Positions 1 to 5,759 of a stretch of 6,102 nt of DNA are shown here, one piece after another. The stretch covers positions 1-6,102 of the forward strand of contig CAYHKY010000076.1 in the NCBI GenBank assembly GCA_964357355.1, read 5' to 3'. Origin of the DNA: CAYHKY01 sp964357355. Lineage in GTDB: Bacteria; Patescibacteriota; Microgenomatia; UBA10105. How positions within the stretch are numbered: the stretch's first letter is position 1; every line of letters begins with the position of its first letter. Below the pieces are notes generated by a model that saw only the letters and a program-made list of their open reading frames with translations, searched no databases and was not told the origin of the DNA. A program made the position numbers and the translations under genes.

Positions 1-1058
1 TTGACAAAAGCTATCTGTATGTATTTATCTCTACTCATGAAGCTTACCCTAAGATATTTCTGACTCGTAAACCGAAAGAAATTGAAAATGCAAAGTCAGC
101 CAAAGTAGAACGTTTTGGTAATCTGCGCGGAGTTTATTATGGACCTTTTCCCTCCAGTCGTACCATCCGCAAAGTCCTCAAATATCTACGGAGAATTTTC
201 CCTTACTGTCAACAAAAAAGCCTGGGTTTACGCCCGTGTTTTTATAGCCATATTGATCTTTGTTCTCCATGTCCCAGTCTGATTGAAAAAACTGACTTGC
301 CTCAAAAACTAGTTCTACGCCGGAAATACGTATATCAATTAACATGCATCAAACGCATATTTGAAGGTAAACTTACTTTTGTGCAAAAATCTTTGGAAAA
401 ACAAATGAACCTGTTTGCAGATTCACAACAGTACGAACAAGCTGCTCTAATAAGGAACCGGTTGAACACGCTCCGTTCACTTTCCAGAGAAACTCATACC
501 GCCGAGTATTTAGCTGACCCGCAGTTTTATTTCAAACAACAAACAGAAGTTTTAGAAAATTTACGCGACTTACTTAAACCATATATTCCGGAGTTAGATT
601 ATCCTTCAAGGGTCGAATGTTTTGATATTTCTAATTTCCAAAGCAGCCATGCGGTTGGCTCCCAAACAGTCGCCATAGATGGATTGCTCGAAAAAAGCGC
701 GTACCGCAGATACCTTGTCAAACTTAATCAGCTGCCTAATGACACTGCCTGTCTTAGGGAAGTCCTCACTAGGCGGCTTTCACATACTGAGTGGGACTTT
801 CCACAACTGATGGTGATTGACGGCGGCAAACCGCAAGTATCTGTTGTGACAAAGGTGTTGAATGATATGAATTTGGCATTCCCGGTTATCGGGTTGGCCA
901 AGCGTAAGGAAGAAATTGTTGTTCCCGTAGGATCTCAGTTCAAATTGATTCAACTGCCCAAAAGCTCTTCCGTTCTTAAGTTTTTACAATCATTACGCGA
1001 TGAAGCACACCGGTTTGCAGTTACATACCACCGGAAACGCCGAAATATGCTACATTAA
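1..1058 (+). CDS. uvrC: UvrABC excinuclease subunit C, 5'-truncated by the window edge, compact form
   Basis: UvrC makes the dual incisions on both sides of a lesion during nucleotide excision repair, acting after UvrA and UvrB. The reading frame is open from base 3, so the start and most of the GIY-YIG nuclease domain lie outside. The visible 351 residues begin with the end of that domain (DKSYLYVF, then GVYYGPFPSSRT). Next come four cysteines (C69, C79, C87, C90 of the fragment) in the region where UvrC carries an iron-sulfur cluster, then a UVR domain for UvrB contact at about 123-160. The RNase H-like nuclease follows with its DDH triad at D208 (ECFDISN), D273 (MVIDGG) and H336 (RDEAHRFA). 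The protein stops a few residues after HRKRR, so the usual C-terminal helix-hairpin-helix domain is absent, and the UVR to RNase H linker is also short (about 48 residues). The next gene starts 15 nt later, which leaves no room for a frameshifted tail. Family assignment is secure; the reduction appears genuine. Confidence 0.95.
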   Translation, partial: DKSYLYVFISTHEAYPKIFLTRKPKEIENAKSAKVERFGNLRGVYYGPFPSSRTIRKVLKYLRRIFPYCQQKSLGLRPCFYSHIDLCSPCPSLIEKTDLPQKLVLRRKYVYQLTCIKRIFEGKLTFVQKSLEKQMNLFADSQQYEQAALIRNRLNTLRSLSRETHTAEYLADPQFYFKQQTEVLENLRDLLKPYIPELDYPSRVECFDISNFQSSHAVGSQTVAIDGLLEKSAYRRYLVKLNQLPNDTACLREVLTRRLSHTEWDFPQLMVIDGGKPQVSVVTKVLNDMNLAFPVIGLAKRKEEIVVPVGSQFKLIQLPKSSSVLKFLQSLRDEAHRFAVTYHRKRRNMLH

Positions 1059-1062
1059 TAAT

Positions 1063-1068
1063 TATAAT
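1063..1068 (+). promoter_or_regulatory. -10 box giving a probable leaderless transcript of the membrane protein gene
   Basis: A perfect TATAAT lies in the 15-nt gap after uvrC and ends 5 nt before the ATG at 1074. Normal -10 to +1 spacing would start transcription at or within a base of the start codon. No Shine-Dalgarno sequence and no good -35 box are visible upstream. AT-rich sequence can produce this by chance, so this is an inference. Confidence 0.45.
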
Positions 1069-1073
1069 CTATA

Positions 1074-1478
1074 ATGAAAGGACTGCTTAGAGTATACGTA
1101 TACCATGTAGTAGCGCTGCTTCTTTTCAGGGAGGTATTTGCTCCGGCAATCGAGATAAAAGAAGGGTTGGTCGGAGTATTGGTAGGGGCTGGAGTTCTGA
1201 TGCTTTTACAAGTTTTATTGAAACCGATACTAAAGCTCTTGTTTTTTCCGCTCAACGCGCTTACTTTTGGGCTTTTTTCCCTCGTCATAAATAGCGCCAT
1301 ATTTTACTTATTTTATCGTTTGACGCCAGCTCTCAGTATTACAGCTTGGAAGTTTTCGGGATTTGTCATCGGGGGATTCAAAATACCTGAAATTAGCTTT
1401 AATTTTTGGCTGACTATCTTCATAGCCGGGTTATTTGTCAGCGTCCTGACTAATTTCTTAACTTATTTGAATGATTAA
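1074..1478 (+). CDS. small integral membrane protein, YvlD / phage holin 4_2 (PF04020) family
   Basis: This is a 134-residue, strongly hydrophobic protein with about four membrane segments, near residues 4-20, 32-48, 52-83 (probably a helical pair or one long hairpin) and 109-130. The central stretch, LKPILKLLFFPLNALTFGLF followed by VINSAIFYLF, is the hallmark of the PF04020 family, named phage holin family 4 superfamily but found mostly as chromosomal genes such as B. subtilis yvlD. The biochemical role of the family is not established; membrane or envelope stress has been suggested for some members, and the holin name does not imply lysis here. No phage gene is nearby. The ATG at 1074 is the first start after uvrC and matches the family's N-terminus. 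It has no Shine-Dalgarno sequence. Family call is good, function unknown. Confidence 0.85.
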   Translation: MKGLLRVYVYHVVALLLFREVFAPAIEIKEGLVGVLVGAGVLMLLQVLLKPILKLLFFPLNALTFGLFSLVINSAIFYLFYRLTPALSITAWKFSGFVIGGFKIPEISFNFWLTIFIAGLFVSVLTNFLTYLND

Positions 1479-1479
1479 T

Positions 1480-1509
1480 TTGCAAAATGCAAGCCTCAAA
1501 GTATACAAT
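1480..1509 (+). promoter_or_regulatory. candidate promoter of the yvcK gene
   Basis: TTGCAA at 1480-1485 is followed by overlapping -10 candidates, TATACA at 1502-1507 (16-nt spacer) and TACAAT at 1504-1509 (18-nt spacer). Either would start transcription about 4-8 nt before the ATG at 1521. That leaves an extremely short leader without room for a Shine-Dalgarno site, and none is seen. It sits in the 42-nt gap between the two genes. Confidence 0.45.
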
Positions 1510-1520
1510 ATCGCCTATTC

Positions 1521-2480
1521 ATGAAAAAAGATGAGCCACGTATAGTCTGTCTTGGGGGAGGTATCGGTACAGTTCAGATATTGCGCGGACTTCGTCAATA
1601 TAGCCATTTTTTAACAGTTGTTGTTTCAATGGCTGATGATGGGGGAAGTGCGGGCAGATTGAGGCGGCTCTATAGTATACCCCCGCCAGGTGACCTCATC
1701 AATTGTTTGGCAGCGCTTTCTAATGCTGAACCAATCCTCCAAAAACTGCTTACATACCGTTTCAAAGGAGCACGTTGGGGGAGAGATGATAGTTTGGGAG
1801 GACAAAAACTTGGCAGCCTCATAATGGTCGCGATGAGTCATTTAACGGGGAGTTTTGAAACAGCTCTTACCGAAATCCAGCGGATATTTCGTTCGCACGG
1901 AGTGATTCTGCCTGCAACTAGGGAGAATGTCTCTATATGGGCAGAAACAATAGAAGGAAAAACGATCAGAGGTGAAGTTAATATAGATTTGGGTCGTTAT
2001 CCGGGGAAACGTGAAATTAAAAGCGTACATTTGGAGCCATCCCGCAACTCTTCTCCCGAAGAAGTCAAAAATGCTCTTCTGGCAGCAGATTATATCATCG
2101 CCGGACCGGGGGATTTATTTACGACCGTATTGCCTGTGCTCATGGTCAAAGACATACATATGGCTGTCAAAAAAAGCTCTGCAAAGCGGATTTTTGTAGT
2201 TAATATCGCAAACAAGCCGTTTGAAACCCCTAAATATACAGTTGCTGACTACGTTGCTGCTATCGATCGTCATTTAGGATTTTTTCCCTTTACACATATT
2301 TTAGTTAATAACAATCAGAAGCCGGTCATTCCGGCAAAATTCAGGTATAATTATGTTCCAGTTGATCGCGCAGCTCTGAAGAAATATAATATAGAGGTCG
2401 TTTCAGGAAACGTGGTTGATGAAGCTTTTCCGGTTTACCACGATTCTCAAAAGACAGCCAAATTGATAATGCATATATGA
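1521..2480 (+). CDS. yvcK: YvcK/GlmR-type gluconeogenesis factor (CofD-like, UDP-GlcNAc-binding regulator)
   Basis: This 319-residue protein is the same size as B. subtilis YvcK (GlmR). In that family the protein binds UDP-GlcNAc and adjusts carbon flow into cell wall precursors, and it is needed for growth on gluconeogenic carbon. It has the fold of the F420 enzyme CofD but is not known to make F420. Landmarks are the nucleotide-sugar loop GGGIGT (12-17), ADDGGSAGRLRR (38-49), the PPPGD turn followed by INCLAALSNAE (about 55-70), LGGQKLGSL (92-100), LPATRENV (130-137) and AGPGDLFTTVLP (194-205). The usual GHSLGN motif is altered to GQKLGS and the usual GPGSLYTS to GPGDLFTT, so this is a divergent member. 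The stop overlaps the secG start in an ATGA, so the two are translationally coupled. Start choice rests on the family N-terminus; there is no Shine-Dalgarno site. Confidence 0.87.
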   Translation: MKKDEPRIVCLGGGIGTVQILRGLRQYSHFLTVVVSMADDGGSAGRLRRLYSIPPPGDLINCLAALSNAEPILQKLLTYRFKGARWGRDDSLGGQKLGSLIMVAMSHLTGSFETALTEIQRIFRSHGVILPATRENVSIWAETIEGKTIRGEVNIDLGRYPGKREIKSVHLEPSRNSSPEEVKNALLAADYIIAGPGDLFTTVLPVLMVKDIHMAVKKSSAKRIFVVNIANKPFETPKYTVADYVAAIDRHLGFFPFTHILVNNNQKPVIPAKFRYNYVPVDRAALKKYNIEVVSGNVVDEAFPVYHDSQKTAKLIMHI

Positions 2481-2695
2481 AATCTATAATTCTTGTTTTA
2501 CAAATTGTTATATCCGTAGCTCTCATATCTTCTATTCTTTTGCAATCGAAGGGGACTGGTTTGGGTACGGCCTTTGGCGGTGGCAATGAATCATATCGCA
2601 GCCGCAGAGGTATAGAAGAGCTATTGCATCGGAGCAGTATCATTTTAGCCGCTTTATTTTTTATTACTTCTATTTTGAATCTATTAGTTCATTGA
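2477..2695 (+). CDS. secG: preprotein translocase subunit SecG
   Basis: SecG is the small accessory subunit of the SecYEG channel in the cytoplasmic membrane and helps SecA-driven protein export. The 72-residue product has the standard layout: a first membrane helix at about 3-23, a conserved cytoplasmic loop QSKGTGLGTAFGGG at 23-36, a basic stretch (YRSRRG), and a second helix at about 53-71. The loop motif is diagnostic for SecG and the length is normal for the family. Its ATG overlaps the yvcK stop codon by 4 nt, so it should be translated by ribosomes finishing yvcK. No separate Shine-Dalgarno site is seen. Confidence 0.92.
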   Translation: MKSIILVLQIVISVALISSILLQSKGTGLGTAFGGGNESYRSRRGIEELLHRSSIILAALFFITSILNLLVH

Positions 2696-2737
2696 TAATA
2701 ACAACCAGAGTGAGGTTAATTCAGAAGTGCCCGCAAT

Positions 2738-4057
2738 ATGTTCAAAAAGTTTCGTTCTTCCATTTGGATTCTTCATGGCATAACATCACGGCATCGTTTG
2801 ATTATTCTTGTAAGTTTCATCATCACAATTTTACTATCAGTTGTATTTATTCGTTTTCAACCAGGGTTAAAAACAGGAACCACAGATTTGGTAGTGTTAG
2901 GAGTAGTAGGAAATTATACGCCCTCAGAACTACCGCTTAAAACCCAACAACTCATCAGTTCTGGTTTGACCCAAACGACAGACGCAGGTGAGGTTAAGCC
3001 GGCATTGGCCACGTCATGGAAAACGAGCGAAGATGGAAAATCTTACACGTTTGAACTTCGGCAGGATATATTGTGGCATGACGGTTCGCATTTTACCGCT
3101 TCTGATGTCAATTACAATGTAAAAGAAGTTGAGTTTGTACCTACTTCCAAATACACTCTTACAGTCAAATTAAAAGAGCCGTTTGCGCCGCTTCCCAGTT
3201 TTCTTTCCAAGCCGTTGTTTAAAAAAGGTTTGATCGGAGTAGGATCATACAAAGTAGTTTCGACTAAACTCAAAGGCGAAAAAATTTCACTTCTCAAATT
3301 GCAACCTGTGGATAAAGGATTACCGCGTCTTGATGTCAAATTTTTTCCTTCAGAAAGAACAGCAAAAACGGCCTACAAATTAGGTGAAGTAGAAGTCTTG
3401 GATGAAATTTCAGATCCTGATCCATTTACGCTTTGGAAAGGGGTCGAAGTTGATGAACATGTTATGTATAGCAGATATGTGGGGATTTTTTTCAATACAG
3501 AATATGAAGCACTGCAAACCAAAGAAGTACGCCAGGCACTTGCCTATGCCGTTGAAAAACCGCTTAATCATCGCATAGTCTCACCAATTTCTTCCAAATC
3601 ATGGGCATATACGACGCGCGTCAAATTATACGAGCAGGATTTTGCGCAAGCTCGTAAATTAGTTGAAGAAAGTCTTCAAGATAAGGAGTTAACGCTATTT
3701 GTATTTCCGCAGTACTTGAGTTTAGCACACAATGTTGTTGCCGCCTGGAAGGAATTAGGTGTAAGTGTCAAAATTAAAGTTGTAGATACTGTACCGGGAG
3801 ATTTTCAAATTCTTTTGGCTTCACAAGAACTTCTGCCAGATCCTGACCAATATATATTGTGGCATTCAACACAAGCAGATACCAATATTACTCACTATGC
3901 AAATCCAAAAATAGATAAATTACTTGAAGATGCCCGTAAAGAAAATGATCAGGAGAAGAGAGTGAAATTGTACTATGATTTTCAACGTTACTTAGTGGAA
4001 GATGCACCCGCGGTTTTCCTATTTCACCCAACCACATATAACGTCCGCAGAATATAA
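2738..4057 (+). CDS. membrane-anchored solute-binding protein, family 5 (peptide/nickel ABC transporter type)
   Basis: The 439-residue protein matches the SBP_bac_5 (OppA/DppA/NikA) family, whose members capture oligopeptides or similar ligands outside the membrane for ABC importers. A basic N-terminus is followed by one hydrophobic helix at about 22-42 (LIILVSFIITILLSVVFIRF). This looks like an uncleaved anchor or signal peptide; there is no lipobox, and the protein appears to lack cysteine entirely. Family motifs are LATSWKTSEDGKSYTFELR with ILWHDGSHFTASDVNY in lobe I, GIFFNTEYEALQTKEVRQAL in the middle, and LPDPDQYILWHS, ITHYANPKIDKLLEDAR and EDAPAVFLFHP near the C-terminus. It is shorter than the usual 500-600 residues, with reduced lobe I. 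No permease or ATPase gene lies in the window, so its transport partners are unknown. The gene begins 42 nt after secG; a poor promoter match (TTGATA 2692-2697, GTTAAT 2715-2720) is possible, but read-through from secG is equally likely. Confidence 0.88.
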   Translation: MFKKFRSSIWILHGITSRHRLIILVSFIITILLSVVFIRFQPGLKTGTTDLVVLGVVGNYTPSELPLKTQQLISSGLTQTTDAGEVKPALATSWKTSEDGKSYTFELRQDILWHDGSHFTASDVNYNVKEVEFVPTSKYTLTVKLKEPFAPLPSFLSKPLFKKGLIGVGSYKVVSTKLKGEKISLLKLQPVDKGLPRLDVKFFPSERTAKTAYKLGEVEVLDEISDPDPFTLWKGVEVDEHVMYSRYVGIFFNTEYEALQTKEVRQALAYAVEKPLNHRIVSPISSKSWAYTTRVKLYEQDFAQARKLVEESLQDKELTLFVFPQYLSLAHNVVAAWKELGVSVKIKVVDTVPGDFQILLASQELLPDPDQYILWHSTQADTNITHYANPKIDKLLEDARKENDQEKRVKLYYDFQRYLVEDAPAVFLFHPTTYNVRRI

Positions 4058-4063
4058 TTTATT

Positions 4064-4069
4064 AAAAAA
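4064..4069 (-). terminator. U-tract behind tRNA-Val, in the convergent gap
   Basis: Read on the minus strand, six T residues begin 4 nt after the last base of tRNA-Val. The gap to the converging solute-binding protein gene is only 16 nt. No separate hairpin precedes the run, so this would be an atypical terminator that may use the tRNA acceptor/T-arm fold or factor-dependent termination. Confidence 0.25.
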
Positions 4070-4073
4070 TCTG

Positions 4074-4146
4074 TGGCCGCTGGAGGTCTCGAACCCCCGA
4101 CATTTGCGATGTAAACGCAACGCTCTACCAACTGAGCTAAGCGGCC
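4074..4146 (-). tRNA. tRNA-Val (anticodon UAC)
   Basis: The reverse complement folds into a complete 73-nt cloverleaf. The acceptor stem is GGCCGCT/AGCGGCC, the D-arm is GCTC/GAGC with an AGTTGGTA loop, the anticodon stem is TTGCG/CGCAA around loop TTTACAT (anticodon TAC), and the T-arm is GGGGG/CCTCC (one G-U pair) with loop TTCGAGA. The discriminator base is A, as expected for valine. The genome continues CAG after it, so the CCA end is not encoded and must be added by CCA-adding enzyme. Confidence 0.97.
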
Positions 4147-4198
4147 AGAGTTAGTTGTATCTAAACCTTGTGCCTTTATTGATGCACAGATTGAGCCT

Positions 4199-4228
4199 AT
4201 TATACGCGATTGGGAGGCTTTACGGCAA
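4199..4228 (-). promoter_or_regulatory. promoter of tRNA-Val
   Basis: On the minus strand, TTGCCG (4228-4223) and a perfect TATAAT (4204-4199) are separated by 18 nt. Transcription would begin near 4192 and give a 5' leader of about 46 nt for RNase P to remove. The element lies in the 131-nt divergent gap between tRNA-Val and the DUF3467 gene. Confidence 0.6.
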
Positions 4229-4262
4229 GCGTTTTTTGGCCAAATCGTAATCTACTCAAATC

Positions 4263-4271
4263 TGTTATAAT
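4263..4271 (+). promoter_or_regulatory. extended -10 promoter for the DUF3467/toxin-antitoxin operon, leaderless start
   Basis: TGTTATAAT combines the extended TG element with a perfect -10 hexamer (4266-4271). The expected start site, 7 nt after the hexamer, falls exactly on the A of the ATG at 4278. No Shine-Dalgarno site and no convincing -35 box are present, as is common for extended -10 promoters. It is back to back with the tRNA-Val promoter. Confidence 0.6.
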
Positions 4272-4277
4272 ACTTTT

Positions 4278-4544
4278 ATGCCGGAAGAAATAAAAACATC
4301 GTCATTGCAGGTAAATATACCGGAGCATGTAAAAACCGGAGTTGGTGCAAATATAGTCTTTGTGACTACTACATCAAATGGAGAAGTTATCCTGGATTTC
4401 ATATTTGCGCATCCCAATGACAAAGATAACGCTAAAAATTTGCAGTTTGGAACACTGGTTTCAAGAGTCGTTTTACCGGTAAAAGTTGCCAAGGACTTAA
4501 ATTTGATATTAGGCTCACATTTAGGCAAACCAAAATCGGAGTAA
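4278..4544 (+). CDS. DUF3467 family protein, function unknown
   Basis: This 88-residue soluble protein resembles the DUF3467 (PF11950) family of short bacterial and archaeal proteins with no established function. The supporting pattern is a first strand QVNIPEHVKTGVGANIVFV (11-29), a hydrophobic strand EVILDFIFAHP (36-46) and the segment FGTLVSRVVLPVKVAKDLN (57-75), matching the family order of an Asn-containing loop, an LDF motif and a VSRV.L....AK stretch. There are no cysteines, signal peptide or membrane segments. The ATG lies immediately behind an extended -10 box and is probably translated from a leaderless message. The gene is followed after 3 nt by a putative antitoxin gene, so it is probably first in a three-gene operon; whether it takes part in the toxin-antitoxin system is not known. 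DUF3467 assignment is from remembered motif layout. Confidence 0.72.
   Translation: MPEEIKTSSLQVNIPEHVKTGVGANIVFVTTTSNGEVILDFIFAHPNDKDNAKNLQFGTLVSRVVLPVKVAKDLNLILGSHLGKPKSE
4538..4541 (+). promoter_or_regulatory. ribosome binding site of the putative antitoxin gene
   Basis: GGAG at the end of the DUF3467 gene lies 6 nt before the ATG at 4548. It is the one clear Shine-Dalgarno site in the window. It supports this start and the idea that internal operon genes use Shine-Dalgarno initiation while first genes start leaderless. Confidence 0.6.
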
Positions 4545-4547
4545 ATT

Positions 4548-4832
4548 ATGAACTTAACCCCTTATACTATTGATATAAATAAAAAGTTCATGCCTCACGC
4601 TGAACAAACCGAGGTTATTCCTTTACGCAATCAATCGCCTATAATTTTTGACCCTAAAGGAAATTATATTATTCATTCTTACACTGATAATGCAAAAGTT
4701 GGAAACACTCACAATATAGCAGTTGAGCTATTACAGCATATGTCAATCGTTGAGGAGTCGCGAAAACTTATTAGCGATGGAAAAGTTATGACATGGAATG
4801 AGCTAATAAATGAGCATACAGCAGAAAAATGA
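4548..4832 (+). CDS. putative antitoxin partner of the downstream RelE/ParE toxin
   Basis: I do not recognise a named family over the full 94 residues. The antitoxin call rests on position and on the C-terminus: it directly precedes and overlaps a RelE/ParE-type toxin by 23 nt, and residues 66-91 (SIVEESRKLISDGKVMTWNELINEH) have the helical, charged pattern with a G-K/R-V-x-x-W/S-x-E-L element seen in toxin-neutralising tails of many RelE/ParE partners. The N-terminal half (MNLTPYTIDINKKFMPHAEQ, then VIPLRNQSPIIFDPKGNYIIH) looks beta-rich and would be expected to bind DNA or dimerise, but it shows no clear ribbon-helix-helix, HTH or Phd/YefM signature. The start has a good Shine-Dalgarno site 6 nt upstream and lies 3 nt after the DUF3467 stop. 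In such systems the antitoxin usually represses its own promoter. Confidence 0.6.
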   Translation: MNLTPYTIDINKKFMPHAEQTEVIPLRNQSPIIFDPKGNYIIHSYTDNAKVGNTHNIAVELLQHMSIVEESRKLISDGKVMTWNELINEHTAEK

Positions 4833-5118
4833 TAAAAAGTATCAAATTATCTTACCTACTTCTGGAACAGGAAAAAGAGAAATATCAAACCTTCTCAAGC
4901 GAAGAAAACCACAATTGTTAAAAGCAATTAAAAAGTTAGAAACAGACCCCACTAACTACAGAATCAAAGGGATAGAGAAATTAAGCGATAATCGACTAGG
5001 GCAATACACTATCCGAGTCTCAAAAGGTGATAGGTTATTTTATGATGTAGATATGAAGAATAATAAGGTTTTCTTACTTAGAGCTGGTAAGCACGATTTA
5101 TACAAATTGTTAAAATAG
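4810..5118 (+). CDS. type II toxin-antitoxin system toxin, RelE/ParE superfamily
   Basis: The 102-residue basic protein has the RelE/ParE fold pattern. It opens with a strand YQIILPTSGTGKREI (11-25), then a lysine/arginine-rich helical pair (LLKRRKPQLLKAIKKLETDP, 28-47). The family core follows: KGIEKLSDNRLGQYTIRVSK (53-72), GDRLFYDVDMKNNKVFLLRAGKHDLYKLL (73-101). GQYxIRV, the DRLFYDVD strand and the GKHDLY end are the usual landmarks. Candidate functional residues by pattern are R69, R75, Y78 and H95. Family members are either ribosome-dependent mRNA endonucleases (RelE, HigB) or gyrase inhibitors (ParE); the sequence does not decide between them. The first 23 nt overlap the putative antitoxin gene in another frame, so expression should be coupled. 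No other ATG is available in frame nearby. The gene looks intact. Confidence 0.82.
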   Translation: MSIQQKNDKKYQIILPTSGTGKREISNLLKRRKPQLLKAIKKLETDPTNYRIKGIEKLSDNRLGQYTIRVSKGDRLFYDVDMKNNKVFLLRAGKHDLYKLLK

Positions 5119-5759
5119 TCTGACGTAAGGTGATAACGTTCTTTGTTAGAGTCTCTACTTCCGAATAAAAATTAAACAACAGTTCTACATCGGCTATGGC
5201 TAAATTTCTCAAGCGGAAGAGAAAATAATTTAGGAAGTTCGGGTAGTAGATATAACTTCACAACTTAAAGGCCAGGGATTTCAAATAATTGGAGCTAGAA
5301 TTCCACCAAAAATTAGAATGAATAGCAAGCTAAATCTCAACCATTTTCTTTTAAACTAATCACAAACGGATTAAAATTTGTGCTTTTGTCAAAATAATCC
5401 ACCAGGAATTACATCAGACAAACCTATAAACAACTGCTGACATCATGCTTGAAAAAAAACATGATTGATAGAGGTGTGGAAATTAGAGCATTGATGCAAA
5501 TAATGTCATTAAAAATGATAATCAGTGGGTCCAAATTGGCACAAATTGCCATAGAAATTACGACCAATTTTATGAATATTTTTTTAGAAGACCTGGGTAA
5601 AGTGTATTTGCAGGAGAAAGACCTGAAATTGAAGAGGTTTTTTATTGGTTCAATATTCCCTAAAAAGTTGGTTTTTAGAAACGAAAAACTTGGACCTTTA
5701 TAATTAGCCTCAAGTTTTGAGATTCCTGAAGCTGCTCAGGATACTGATGTCTTATTAAG
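5119..5759. other. 641-nt stretch without a convincing gene, possible decayed coding remnant
   Basis: Between the toxin gene and tRNA-Leu no long frame, RNA gene or mobile element can be supported on either strand. Several plus-strand pieces nevertheless read like protein: around 5229-5357 one frame gives VVDITSQLKGQGFQIIGARI, while at 5487-5597 another gives QWVQIGTNCHRNYDQFYEYF and, after one stop, VFAGERPEIEEVFYWFNIP (about 5604-5660). An 84-codon frame from a TTG at 5449 to 5703 competes with the latter and has no ribosome binding site or family resemblance. The interrupted, frame-shifting pieces would fit an old pseudogene, but AT-rich noncoding DNA can also yield such fragments. I could not name a parent family. 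Confidence 0.45.
5724..5741. repeat. perfect 6-bp inverted repeat with 6-nt loop
   Basis: TCCTGA-agctgc-TCAGGA lies 19 nt beyond the 3' end of tRNA-Leu(GAG). A second small hairpin, CTCAA-gtt-TTGAG, is at 5709-5721. Together they could mark transcript ends between the tRNA operon and the stretch to its left, but neither is followed by a clear U-tract on either strand, so a terminator role is only a guess. Confidence 0.35.

Noticed and set aside
1055..1300. Minus-strand 81-codon frame opposite the membrane protein gene
   Set aside because: It is a shadow of the PF04020 gene, which has clear family motifs and membrane helices on the plus strand.
2692..2940. Plus-strand 82-codon frame overlapping the start of the solute-binding protein
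   Set aside because: Wrong frame relative to the well-supported binding protein, and its composition (many His, Ser and Cys) is unlike a real protein.
4169..4188. TGTGC...GCACA inverted repeat in the tRNA-Val leader as a terminator or regulatory hairpin
   Set aside because: Only a 5-bp stem with a 10-nt loop and no adjacent U-tract; too weak to support a call.
4265..4528. Minus-strand 87-codon frame opposite DUF3467
   Set aside because: It mirrors the DUF3467 gene, which has a promoter and family pattern on the plus strand.
5131..5160. VITFFVRVSTSE reading just after the toxin gene as the start of a serine recombinase
   Set aside because: The resemblance to a recombinase N-terminus covers only a few residues, is followed at once by a stop, and no downstream recombinase motifs appear in any frame.
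5449..5703. 84-codon frame with a TTG start
   Set aside because: There is no ribosome binding site, promoter or family resemblance, and another frame over the same bases reads more like protein; it is treated as part of the possible decayed region.
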